Shown: positions 10,035 to 21,184 of the stretch, one piece after another
How the letters are laid out: every line of letters begins with the position of its first letter
How positions within the stretch are numbered: the first letter of the stretch is position 1
DNA from: Leptoclinus maculatus
Lineage: Eukaryota; Chordata; Actinopteri; Perciformes; Stichaeidae
NCBI GenBank assembly: GCA_032191485.1
Contig: JAVDOI010000002.1
Location: 8,857,120-8,921,119, forward strand
Direction of reading: 5' to 3'
Length of the DNA stretch: 64,000 nucleotides
Position numbers and translations under genes: made by a program
The notes under the pieces: model-generated
Databases searched by the model: none
What the model was told of the DNA's origin: nothing
The model's input: only the letters and a program-made list of their open reading frames with translations

Positions 10035-13000
10035 ATTCTATTTCTATGGTCTCATCACAGCAGGAGACAATAAGTTGTCCTCCATCAGCTTCGTATTTGG
10101 CCTACCTGTTCAGGGCAAACATCAGCAGTTGGATTTCTATTCACCTCACTCTTGAATGCTCTTCTGTATTCAATGCACACCTAGACGGACTGCAAGGCAG
10201 CTGCGGGAAGCAGAACACAGTGCTTCACAGCGCAGCAGTTTTCACAAAACTTCCCGTTGTTCACTTTGCTCACAGTTTAGTTTTTTTTCAGAATGTCAGC
10301 CATCACTTTCCCCATCTCAACCCGTCTGCTTTGATGCTGAAAAATCCACTAACTTTTTTTAGATATTGGCTCCTTTACAAGAGAGAACTTTCAGCCCACT
10401 GGTCCATTCATAGATGTTTCAAAGAGCACTCGTGTAGAGAAAACAGTAGCGAGAGTAGCAGTAAAAACAGACGTGTGCAGACAGATGAAAGAAGACCTAA
10501 AGGAAATGAATAAGAGGTATCATACACTCACTAGCTCACCCGGTATGCAGCCTACTGTCACAACTTTTGTTCGTAACACTCATAAGTCACTGACGCAATT
10601 AAGCCTCCGATCACCACCACAGACTCAATTCATAATTATATTTCTATCTTTGTAATATACAGAGATCACGGTTGACTTGAAAATAACCTATTTTCTGATT
10701 TCTCATCAGTCCTGCATGCAGCCACAGCAGAAGGTCCTCACACGGACTTCCTGTGTGTCACATCACCATTTAGAAAAATTAATCATCAATAATGTAAAGG
10801 TTAAATGTGGACAAGCGTCAGAGGTACATTCTGGTGTGTGGTTCACTTTTATTAGCTAAACACCCAGGGCATAGAGACCCCAGAGACACAGAAGTTAGAA
10901 AGAAAAGCTCACATTGTGTTATTTTTCCATATACATTGAAAAGAGAAATAGCAAATCTAAGTAGCACGCGGACTGCTCAGGGGTAAACTTCTGCATAAAC
11001 TCTTAGATGTTATCAGGAAAAAGTTGTCTCCATTGCTGCTGAACTTATAGCCTGTATTTTTGAGTTAGTACTTAATAAAAGTTTCCAATAACTACCTCTC
11101 AACGCTAAGCTTCATTTGAGTGCTAGTATCAAGTTATTTCCAGTCGGAGGAGGATTTATGTCAGTAGATTAATGTTGCTGGTTGGGGAGCCGACATATTG
11201 CGTAGGCTTTTATAACCTGATTATAGCCTTGCAGGCAGGTCACTTTGTTTGTTCTTGTGCACAATTTAAGGTACTATTTGGAGTTGTTTTACCTTTAATA
11301 GTGCTATGGAGCAGTTTTCTTTTTTTTTTAATCATACACACACACACACACACATGTATACACACAATGCATGATGCAATACACATTTCACATGCTTTCA
11401 CATTTACCATTGATTGATAGGTGGCGATAAGAACTGCAGCAATGCACCAACAAAGCTAAAGTGAATGCTCAAATCAATAAGCTTTTAAAATGTTCGACAA
11501 GGACGGACTGCATTCAACAGGGTAGTTAGACCTCAAGGATACACACGATCTGGCGAGTAACACTGAATGTAAAGGAAACATTTGTTTGTTCACAGAAACA
11601 AATAGATATTTTTTACGAAGTGCCTGGCGCCTCCGGCTCAGACCCCTGGTCAGAAAAGACTCCCCAAAATGAAACCCTTGAATGATGCAGTTGCTGCCAA
11701 AAAACCTCTAGCAAACCAAATGTGAACTTCACCCGTGCACAGACTTAATTGTATTGTTCATATTATTAGTTTTGAAAAATCCAAGTGTGGGTGTGCAGGA
11801 TGAATATGCTGCACCCGGTACTCGGGTTCAGGAGGTTAAAAGATACAGAGCTGCACTTGTTTTAAGGAAAATGTTAATATTGCATTCTATGCTGTTCAAT
11901 TTGTAAATGCTACTGTTTTAGTAATGTCCTTATTGTTTTATCTTGCCGGTGTAATGAGCTTCTCTAGAGTGATACTGTATTTTGATGACCATAGTCCCGT
12001 ATAATTTCCCCCAGCTTACTTTAAGGACAGTCGAGTATTGCAGCAAATTGCACTGAATTATTATAGTAGCCCTGAATCACTTCTATGCAGATGATGATGT
12101 GTACTTTAATGATAGCTTCAAGTAGAACACTGTCAGAGGAAGACTACAAATGTGGGATGTTGACAGTAATGTATTCTGTGGAGACGGGTAGAACCACTAG
12201 ACTTTTATGTACTGAAGTCACAGACACACCCAGAGAAATGTTGTATTGTTGATTACTGTATTTTGAATTGAATTCATGGATGCAGTGTGGAAGACAAACA
12301 TGCAGCATTCTGAGTGTGCATTGCTGATGACTGTACTCATCTGTATAGAATTGTTTCTGTTGTACCAACCACATAACCCACAGTCCTGCCTGTACATTTT
12401 AACACCATTATTTAAAAACTAAATATGCACAGCATGGACTCCCTTGTTACAATAACAACCTTATCCCTTTCTGGCATTCCGTTTGATTAGCAGCAGCAAC
12501 AATAATCAGTGATTCCCTCTTATCTCTGGACTTGGCCTCATCTTAAAGGAGGCACTGTGGTTGAAACGAGCCAGTGCAGCTCACATATAAAGACTTTATA
12601 TGTGCTTTAAATGAACTGCACTAACATGCAACATCAATGGGCATTTTAAATATTGTATTGCTCACTGCGCGATCGAGTCAAGTCTAATATGTGCTCACAG
12701 TGTCGAGGCAACAGAGCTCATCAAAAAGACAGCTGAGACAGGCTTAATTGGTGTTAATTTAAAAAAGGACTCTGAAGATGATTTAGCAATGACTGGGAGA
12801 TTTGATTTTTATTTACTGCTGTAACAGCTCGGTTATTACCACGAGACAGAGACCAGGCAGGTTAAAAGTTTTACTTGTGATCAGAATTCCAGGCGGGAAG
12901 GCGAGGCAGACTTTTCCAGTTAGGGATCAGGCAAAGGGAACGAATTAAAGCTAGCAGGGGTTAGCTTAGTCAGCTTTTTATTTATTTTATTTTTTTTGTT

Positions 13001-13135
13001 TCTCCTCCGTACGGCGTGACAGGAGACCATATGACCAATTAGACAACGTATAATTGACATATGTAATGCCTTCCATGCCTTATTGTTTAGAGGACATATC
13101 CGCACACTTAGATCTATAGAGAGTACACAGTTATT
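10035..13135. other. No gene recognised
   Basis: A 155-codon open frame at 10046-10513 has no recognisable domain and no flanking splice signals that convince me; two other frames overlap it. Apart from a short CA tract near 11.34 kb the stretch is single-copy-looking AT-rich DNA. Confidence 0.5.
11335..11364 (+). repeat. (AC)n microsatellite, short
   Basis: About ten AC units follow a T run and are interrupted by TGTAT before another short ACAC stretch. Confidence 0.8.
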
Positions 13136-13137
13136 TG

Positions 13138-13170
13138 AGCTTTCGGTCTAGAGGACCGTCATCAGAGCCG
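13138..13170 (-). ncRNA. Hammerhead-ribozyme-like core, possible Penelope-like element remnant
   Basis: On the minus strand the sequence reads CTGATGA, a GGTC/GACC stem with loop CTCTA, then GAAA. These are the two conserved boxes of a hammerhead ribozyme around stem II. Such motifs are known from Penelope-like retroelements. An extra C lies between CTGATGA and the stem, and stems I and III were not found, so activity is doubtful. A related motif lies on the same strand at 15551-15586. Confidence 0.3.
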
Positions 13171-13174
13171 AGGT

Positions 13175-15545
13175 GTTAAGTGCACACTGCACGGGTCTAC
13201 ATGTGAGGATATCTCCTTTATCAGCTTGTCACTTTTCATCTCCAGTACATTCTTACATAGCAGATTGTTGTTTGCTGCTATATTAATGTTCAAAATCGAA
13301 TATAGCTCCTTCCAGAGTGCGATGTAAAATTAGTTTGAGAAGGGAGTTTTCACATATTTATTTCACTAAAATGCAAAAATACACCTCATCACTTTCGTTC
13401 CAAATATCAACCTCATTAATTCTTGGGACAGAAAAAAAAATGAAAAATGAAAATCAACTCCTCCAGCTGGGAAGTGTGAATGTGTGGGTGGATTTGGGCA
13501 AAGAGAGTATGAAGTTATTTAGAAGTAGCATTAAGTAAGGATATCGCTGTGAAAATAAATAGCAGGCAGGGGAAAAACTACAAGGGCGACTTCCGAAAAG
13601 ATCGAGTGACTTGCGTTCATATCCAGCAGAAGAGCCGCATAATAACAAACTTTATTGTTCACGGAGCACTAAATGTCTGCAGTGATGGAGCTGCACAAGC
13701 AACCAGGAATTACACATGAATCCATTTTTTAGGAGGCCACGCTTAAGTTATGACTCATTATATTGGAAGACATTTTTCTCCTACAGTACGACACCGAGAG
13801 AATGATTCCAGGTAGAGTCGTTTGGCTCCGCACAATGTGTTTTCAGTGAAAACATTAATCTCCCAAATGAGTTGGAATTAGCATCTGAATTAGCTGAGGA
13901 GTAATATGAAGAAGAAAGGAGCAGATTGAGAGGGATCATTTAGAGGAACCAGATAGGATCTTGGAAAAAACTGAAATGAGGAAAAAAATGAGGCGCACAT
14001 CAGAAGATCAAACAACGATTAAAGCAGGTGTACTCAATTCAACTTTTAAGTGGTCCAGTTACTAGAATGTCCTCTATCGAATTAAATCAGCAGTGTCCAA
14101 ATCATTTCAACAATATTTAAAAGTAGGATCCATTGAACTTGTATGGCACTTGTATGCAAAATAACTAGCTACCATTACCGTCATAAAATAAGTCCTCCAA
14201 GCAGACATTTCACGTATAAGAGAATACAAGACAGAGTCTTCAGAATAAGGTAAACAACTAGAATTTCTTATAGCATAGAAAGCTGACCCACAGCTGTAAG
14301 TCGATCCAAACATGGTTAAGGTGCGTCGTTCTACCAGAAACCAGTCTCAGCAGGGTCAGTGGCTTCAAGCTCCATGCTGTCACCTCTCTCACATCTTTCT
14401 CACGCTGTTGTTCTCTCTAGCGAACCGTCTATGCGTGGTAAACAATCAGTTCTATTGGCGGATTGAGTGGAACTATTGCTGGATTAGCTGGATTTGCTGT
14501 GCTTGCGTTTTATAGCCACGACCCTCCAAGAAAAGAAAAAAAACAACAACTCCATGACGATTAGGATTTATTGCCATTTGATGATATCCGGATTAAAGCA
14601 TAAGTGATACTGCTCCAGAGTTACGTGAATGATTCTCAACACGCATCTGTATTTGAATGCTGTGCATGTTTCAGACTTTTAGAATTTAGTGGTTCAAGTT
14701 GTATTTGCACACCTCACCACACACAGAAAAAAGGTGAAATCTTTTTGTTTTATTCTCGGCCCTCTGTCATCCACTGAGAGCAAAGAGAAACTGCTGCTGA
14801 CTTTCATCTGTCATCATCTTCCTCGTTTGAAGAGAAAACACAAAACTCAGTCAGCATGAGGCTGTTTCTTTGCAGTCTCAATCAGACTCAGTCTCTCGCT
14901 GAGGGCTTCATAGGGTTATGGATCAATAGCAACAATACTTCACCAAGCAGCTTTCAAAACTCTCTTTCTAACTCATTTTCTGTTTTGGAACAACAATGTC
15001 TTTCTATTGCAGCAATATTTAACAGCTCAGTGGTGCTCTAAGCGACCGTCTTCAAAAGAGATCTTGTTCTGAAGCCAACAAAGCAAAGCCATGGCCAGAG
15101 GAACAGCTTGAAGGAGTGCAGCCTCGTTCCAGACTTCCTAGCAAAGAGACTAATGGCCAAAAAATGAGTCTTTGTTGCTAAATATGAAAGGGGATAGATA
15201 GATTCACAGATCTTAAGAAGAGTTAATGATTTACTGTAAAGGCAACACACGGGTTAGTCAAAACTTAACTGCAAAGTTTTTACATTTCACAAGATAATTG
15301 TAAGGTAATCAGTGCTGATTGAATGATTTGTGAACAGGACTTAAATATTACTACTTCAACATGGAGCTGAACTCAACTGTCCAGGTATGAAATGATCTGC
15401 CTTCAGCCTTCACTGAGAACATCCGACAGAGTGCAAGAGGTTTTAAAGTGAGAATAATCCCAGTACATGGATAGTTTTAGATATTTCTGCCTTTACTAAA
15501 GCTACACTTCCCTGCACAGTGCTCCCAGTCTCGTTAACGGTTGGT
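13175..15545. other. No gene recognised
   Basis: Lies between the two ribozyme-like motifs. If these were the ends of a retroelement, a reverse transcriptase would be expected here, but I see neither a YADD-type motif nor a GIY-YIG motif in the open frames. Otherwise ordinary AT-rich DNA. Confidence 0.5.
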
Positions 15546-15550
15546 TTGTT

Positions 15551-15586
15551 TTAAGCGTTCGGTCCGAACAACCTCTTCATCGGGTA
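15551..15586 (-). ncRNA. Second hammerhead-like core, degenerate
   Basis: On the minus strand it reads CCGATGA, then AGAGGTTGTTCGGACC, then GAACGCTTAAAA. This parallels the motif at 13138-13170, where GACC is followed by GAAAGCTCAAA. The first box has C in place of the invariant U (CCGATGA for CTGATGA) and the second lacks one A, so it should be inactive. The shared tail suggests a common origin. Confidence 0.25.
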
Positions 15587-15589
15587 TAT

Positions 15590-15963
15590 GAACAAGAGTA
15601 GAAGCTCTAAGTTAGATAAACTCAAAGCCTCAACTTGAGAAATGTAATTAAGTTAATTTCATTGAAGTGTGTTGTCTGGAAATGTCAGGTTTTCTTAACT
15701 TTCTTCTTTTTTACAGTGTAGGTTTTTAGCTAATCTTTAATTAACATCTGTCCTCACTAGGCCACCAGTACATCAGGCCTTCTAATTATTTCATTTTGAA
15801 TAAAACCCTCTGCATGTCTGATGTTAGTGCAGTGTGTGACTGATGGTTCATCATTAAGCATACACACAGTGTCCCTCCCTTCATACATAGTTAAAGAGCA
15901 CGCAGCTGGCTGGTGTAACTTCTAATAAAAATGGGGTTTTTTGTCAGAACTGCTGTGGGATTT

Positions 15964-15968
<5 letters not shown>
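15590..15968. other. No gene recognised
   Basis: Short spacer of AT-rich DNA before a TG tract. No feature seen. Confidence 0.5.

Positions 15969-16006
<38 letters not shown>
15969..16006 (+). repeat. (TG)n microsatellite
   Basis: About 19 uninterrupted TG units, followed by a G-rich stretch. Likely polymorphic. It is the first of five long alternating purine-pyrimidine tracts within 1.8 kb. Confidence 0.95.
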
Positions 16007-16008
<2 letters not shown>

Positions 16009-16282
16009 CAGGAGGGCTCCACAGTTTCAACATGACACAAACTCCTCTCCACCCAACAACCTGCTTAACATTCATGTACCGTACGAACAGAGCTTAATGT
16101 TAATGTAGTAATAAGCTACGTGTGGCAGCACGACTGTAACCTGAAGTGAAATAGGACATTTCTTATATGATATGGTTGGCTGCAAATCTCACCCTGAGGG
16201 AAAACTGCAAATGGCGGAAAAGCAGATATGGAGATAGAACCAAAGAGCACAGGAGATAAGGAAAGATCCAGCACCTCTCAAT

Positions 16283-16286
<4 letters not shown>

Positions 16287-16333
<47 letters not shown>
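16287..16333 (+). repeat. (CA)n microsatellite
   Basis: About 23 perfect CA units ending in AAATAAATAAA. It lies just upstream of a candidate exon. Confidence 0.95.
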
Positions 16334-16335
<2 letters not shown>

Positions 16336-16387
16336 TAAATAAAAAGAGGCCTCTTTATTGAGTCCGAGAGGCCTGTTTTTTTTCCAG

Positions 16388-16464
16388 GCAGTAAACTGCC
16401 ATCTGTCATGGCTGCAGTCGCTCGCTCACCTTCAAACATGTCTGATAAATTCATGATAATAAAG
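16388..16464 (+). other. Candidate internal exon, unverified
   Basis: A T-rich tract and CAG (acceptor-like, ending 16387) are followed by 77 bases and a strong donor, AAAG/GTAAGC, at 16465. With two leading bases the stretch is open for 25 codons, translating SKLPSVMAAVARSPSNMSDK followed by five more residues. I do not recognise the peptide. The opposite strand is also open here, and splice-like signals occur by chance in 64 kb, so this is a weak hint. Confidence 0.2.
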
Positions 16465-16469
16465 GTAAG

Positions 16470-17058
16470 CAAATGAAGCGGTTTGATCTCACAGCTTGTT
16501 CCTCACCGTTTTCCCTTTAGACCTTTAGAGACTGATAAGAGCTCACAGCAGGCGGTCTGTGAACCAAACACATGCCCTGGTTCAGTGGCAGGAACAGGCA
16601 GCAGTGAGTTATGTGACTGAGTGGGGATAGAATCGCACATCTATTAAAAACATACTGTTCATTTCTCATTAACGTGGCAGGGTTAAAATTAGTAGCCTTT
16701 AAAACATATAATATTCAAATTAAACTGATATTTCACAGTGTATAAAGTTTACTAGAATGTAAACATCTGTTTTTCATGCCTAAAATCACCACTAATACGT
16801 ATATCCAGGTATAGTTTATCTGGGTACTTTCCAGTCAGCTCGGTATCACTATGTCTCATTTTAAATGGTAATCTCGGTGGAATCAGTAATCAGAGGAATC
16901 TGGCGCCTCAGAGATTAATCTCACAGGATTAAAAATAAAAAGAATCACCATAAACATCTTAGATCTCAACAAATACTGCGAACCAACCTCTGGCAAATAA
17001 TGCATTGTTGTTCTCATCTCAATGAAGACATGAAGATATCAGGGCTTCCCGCCAGAAA

Positions 17059-17060
<2 letters not shown>
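16470..17060. other. No gene recognised
   Basis: AT-rich single-copy-looking sequence between two CA tracts. No feature recognised. Confidence 0.5.

Positions 17061-17098
<38 letters not shown>
17061..17098 (+). repeat. (AC)n microsatellite
   Basis: About 19 perfect AC units after GCCAGAAACAA. Confidence 0.95.
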
Positions 17099-17099
<1 letters not shown>

Positions 17100-17179
17100 T
17101 TTATGTATTTATTTTTTCAAAAGAAAGGTTTCCTCTTTGCCATGCACAACTGTCACAGGAGACAAAAGACCACAAAAAA

Positions 17180-17395
17180 ATGCCGAGTTAAAAATGCATA
17201 TTTGGCTGAAAAACCTTTGAAGCAGGAAGAGTTTGTACTACTGATGAGGAGGAACCATAGGCGACAGTATCATCAGCATAGAAGTGATACGGTACATTTG
17301 GTAAGTTGTCACAATCGTTATTTACATACAATATACAGTATTTTGCAGGAGGTGAATGGTCCTTGTATAGAACTGTGACGCACTCCCTGTAATAT
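17180..17395 (-). mobile_element. Non-LTR retrotransposon reverse transcriptase fragment
   Basis: The minus strand translates to DNLPNVPYHFYADDTVAYGS followed by SSSVVQTL, the palm motif with catalytic YADD (bases about 17265-17291). Just upstream in the element, at about 17358-17386, bases encode GVRHSSIQGP, recognisable as a decayed GVPQGSILGP motif. The two motifs are in different frames, so at least one frameshift exists between them. Only about 70 codons remain. Family knowledge: these motifs are diagnostic of LINE reverse transcriptases; the clade is not resolved. Confidence 0.75.
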
Positions 17396-17510
17396 ATTTG
17401 AGGAAGGAAGACCAGTGTACATAGTGCTGCTATCAATCAAAGTGAGAAATCCTGCGCATAACGTTGAATCAATTCTTAATACCCGAGGCATCTAGGGCAG
17501 CACCAGCCAT

Positions 17511-17512
<2 letters not shown>

Positions 17513-17562
<50 letters not shown>
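17513..17562 (+). repeat. (CA)n microsatellite
   Basis: About 25 perfect CA units. Confidence 0.95.
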
Positions 17563-17564
<2 letters not shown>

Positions 17565-17709
17565 CCTTTGGGATACAGAGGAAGAGAAAAATGTATTCAG
17601 ATCCTCCACAACTTTTACAATTTCAACACGTCTGACTTTAACAGCTGTAAATAATATATCTTCACTGGGTTATCACACATTTAGGTTATGAAGGTGAGTA
17701 TATGTAGGA

Positions 17710-17760
17710 GTGTGTGTGTGTGTGCGTGTGCGTGTGCGTGTGCGTGTGCGTGTGCGTGTG
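17710..17760 (+). repeat. (TG)n and (TGTGCG)n repeat
   Basis: Seven TG units lead into six or seven copies of TGTGCG. This is a strictly alternating purine-pyrimidine tract with added CG steps, the class of sequence most able to adopt Z-DNA. Confidence 0.9.
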
Positions 17761-17764
17761 TTTC

Positions 17765-20120
17765 CAGTTTAGTGAGGCCACGGACTTATCCCATCATGTT
17801 ATCCTTCAGTGCGGTTAATGAGCTCCAGATCACACTTACTCCGTCTTCACAGCCCCTTCGGACACAAACCTCATAAAGTGAAGCCACCAACAAGTGATGG
17901 AGAGACAGAGGAGAGGTTTCATGAGTCTGTGTGAGAGAATGTTCAGATTATTCAGGAGGTACAGATAAATAATGGTATGCGGTTGAAGAAATGAGTTTAA
18001 AATGCCCCGTAGTGCCAAAGTTATGAACAAAATTATTGGTAGAGATGCAATCCATCAACAGAAAATATACACAAGTCTTTGTGGAGCATCCCAGCTGACT
18101 AAACAAAGGAACATGATGGATATAAAGCTGGTAATGTGTTGTTGTGTTACATTATCCTACTCACTTATTCATTCTAACCAGATTCTTCCTCTCCAATATC
18201 TGACTCCCTTTTTTTTTTACAGTATGCAGATGTATTCATGGTCCTGGTCTGAATTTGCTTAATTTAGTGAAGGAGGAATTTCGGAAGTGGTGAGACCTTT
18301 TCTTTGCATTCATTTATCTCACAGCCGATTTAGTCTTGTGCCTACAAGACTAAACAGACGATCCATTTCTTTTAAAGGCTCGGCAATTTCTTTGGATGAA
18401 ATCATCAAATCTGAAGGATTTAAGGGAAAAGCCTTCTCACTTAAAGCTGCTAATCAATATATCTCGTGAAATTGGATCAAATGTGTGACGTCAAATCTGA
18501 GGCTTTGGTTCACCCGAGAGAATTATCACCCAACCCCTCAAGGGTACGGAGCATTTTGGGCCTTTTTCCCCATTGTTTTGGTTTTCTGTGCCACAACTTA
18601 ACTGTTTCGTTTCAGCAGCTGTTTTCACTGAAAAAGAAAGTTGGTTACCTTAGTGGTGCATTTAGTGGCTGAACAGACAGATAAATAATCAGGAGATGGT
18701 GGAGAACAAAACCAATAATAGTCTTTTGACAAACTCACAGTGCAAAGAACCTCTTGGAGTGGATAAACTGCATTGTCTTGTGGTCTGATGAAAGACTTTT
18801 GGGAAGACATTAGTATCAATGTGTGCTCTCACCATGGATTCCTCTCTCTTTGATTACAGATCCATACTAAATTGTCTGACTCGAAAGATCCCCCAGTTCA
18901 TTGATTTTCAAACACTGACACAAAAACTTGAAATTAACCGTTGATGTTTTGAATCAATAACCACTTTGTTGCTGCATTTTAAATGCTGGATATTTCCCAA
19001 AGTGGAACAGTGTCTATATTTGGTCCAATACAGCAATAAGAAAAGTAAATACAGCAAGACACGACGACATGGGCGCAGAGGTTTCAAACACAACACCATT
19101 AACTGTTTCATAGCAATGTTTAGGTGTTACAGGGGGGCATTTCTGCCACATAAATGTGTTCGGTCTAGGTCAGTAATAATGGCAATAATGATGATGGTAT
19201 ACTGAGGCAACATGAAAGTGACCAAATCTCTTCAAAAACCTTCTCATCAGAGCCAATTGCGCTCTCTGGAAATGTGTAGCTTCCCCCAGACTAACTGAGA
19301 TCGATGTCAGGTCCCCAAAGAAAGCGAATGTCTAGAGTTGTTCTCTAAAATCTTCTATTACAAGCTCTAAGGCCTTGATCTCTAACACACACACACACAC
19401 AGAGAGAAAGGACACAGCCGCTAGCCTCTGATCTACTCGTTGTCCTTCTCCACACCCTGGATCAACGACAGGCCACAGGGATCACACAACAGCAGCACAG
19501 TGGCAAAATTGCCAAATAACAAATAACAAAGAACGAAGATCGGTCACACATAAAGGAGCACACGAAGGGCCAGACACAGAGTTACAGAGCAGCTACAAAC
19601 TAAGAGTAAATACGGCCAAATAAAAATATACCACTTCGGCTTTGTCCACAGGCTACAGGGGCAGTGTGTGGATTTACTGTTTGTAACTAAGCCGATGCAC
19701 AACGTCTGATTTATGCCTGAAAAAGGTGGCTTGAGAGTCATCGAGTTCGACAGTAAATTTGTCATGTCGTCCCGAGGACAACGAGCTCGTACTGAAATGA
19801 CGGCTCAATTAAATCATTTTGATGTGAAATAATAGCCGGCCTGAAGCCTCAGTAAGGATACTAATAACCTGTTTTTTAGTCTAAAGGGTGTTCTCGTAAT
19901 CTCATTGTCATATTGACGCAGTCAAAGCTAAACAAGCAGCCTAGTCGTCTTAACCAGGAGATCGCAATACATACTAGTTATTATCCAAATAAACCCAAAT
20001 AAAATGACTAAATCGGTCTTGGAGCAACATTTTTACTGAGCTTTCTGTCCGATTCTGTCTCTCTTTTTTTAACCTTCTGTCTTTTCTTTGTTTAAATGTA
20101 GAACTGGATAAGCTGAACCA
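17765..20120. other. No gene recognised
   Basis: No domain or splice pattern found. A short (AC)n tract of about nine units sits at 19384-19402. The remaining sequence is unassigned. Confidence 0.5.
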
Positions 20121-20124
20121 AACG

Positions 20125-21180
20125 TTCACCGTCTGTCAGCTCCATTTATGTAGACAGGTGTGTGTGTGTGTCTTTACCTCCTTTCTTTCTAAAATCAACA
20201 ATCAGCTCCGAGGTGTTACCGACGCTGAGCAGTAGCTCGTTCTCTGAGCGCCACTCTTGCAAGAGTGATGATTTCCTCTCTCTATATGAAGCCTCATACA
20301 GCGAGGAAACAGAGATGACAGTGGCTGTCTTGAAGCAGGTGGGAACACTCTCCTGTGACGGTGATATGTTGGAAATGTCAGCGATGACCAGTGACCGGTG
20401 AGCTGGTTGGCACTAGTTCTTAGTACATGACCTGGGATGTTATCAGGCCCAGCAGCTTTACTCATATTCACTCTCATCAGGGGGTTTTCTCACATGTGGC
20501 TACTGACAGTGGCCGGTCCTCTGGGGGGGGGGGGGGGGAGAACAGACATTTGAGCTGACTCTTCGTTCAGGAGATCAAAGCGAGCGTAAAAGGTGTTCAG
20601 CTCATCTGGCAACGTGGCCTCGTACGTGACGGGGGGGCGCTTCTGGTTTTGTAGCCTGTGACATTCTGGTTGGCCTGTCACATATCTTTAGCGTTGATGG
20701 TGCCGAGGCCCCTCACACCAGTCTCTCCTGATGCCTCCGCTACGCCAGCTTTCTTGCTCTTGCGATGACGTATGCAGTCTGTACATTTAAAACAGTCCTG
20801 TAGAGCAGCTGTAGCTTCATCTGCCCAACTATTTTGTTCTGGTGGTTTGACCTGTTGAATTAGCTGGGCGTACGTAGGCAGCAGAAGCAGGCTAATGTGG
20901 TCTGATTGTCCGGAGCGGGGGCAGGGGAGGCCAGGAATAGTTGTGTATAACAGTATATTGTTACCTCTGGTGGAGATGTGGACATGCTGGTAAAACAGAT
21001 CTGAGGTTTGTTCATCAACAGCTATAATAGAAATACCATCCGGGTTGTTTTTGTCATGTGTCTACTGGTGACCTCGTACAATTCCCGTAGTGCATTTTTT
21101 CCCGTAGTGCATTTTTTGAATTTGCATTGGGAGGAATGTAAACAGCAGGAACAAAAACACTGGTAGATTGATTTCCCATT
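20125..21180 (-). mobile_element. Decayed LINE, endonuclease to reverse transcriptase
   Basis: Read on the minus strand the order is: VYIPPNAN (end of an APE-type endonuclease motif, about 21121-21143); SDHISLLLLPTYAQLI (linker, about 20860-20905); LPDELNTFYARFDLLNEES (about 20561-20620); KAAGPDNIPGHVLR (start of the RT domain, 20431-20459 and onward); DISNISPSQESVPTCFKTAT (about 20310-20372); and ENELLL..ELIVDFRKK (about 20182-20243). This matches the gene order of the fish L2/CR1/Rex1-like LINEs. Frameshifts, stops and a deletion of the RT core, including YADD, make it a dead copy. The sequence CCCGTAGTGCATTTTTT is tandemly duplicated near 21.1 kb. Confidence 0.8.
20523..20538 (+). repeat. 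G16 homopolymer inside the LINE relic
   Basis: Sixteen consecutive G in a frame that encodes a proline run on the minus strand. Likely a slippage expansion after the element died; the length may be unreliable in an assembly. Confidence 0.85.
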
Positions 21181-21184
21181 GCTG

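Noticed and set aside
10046..10513. 155-codon frame as a possible gene
   Set aside because: No domain, overlapping open frames and no credible splice partners.
17041..17062. Second copy of the 22.4-kb element's end (GCTTCCCGCCAG)
   Set aside because: The match covers only about a dozen bases and does not extend; probably chance.
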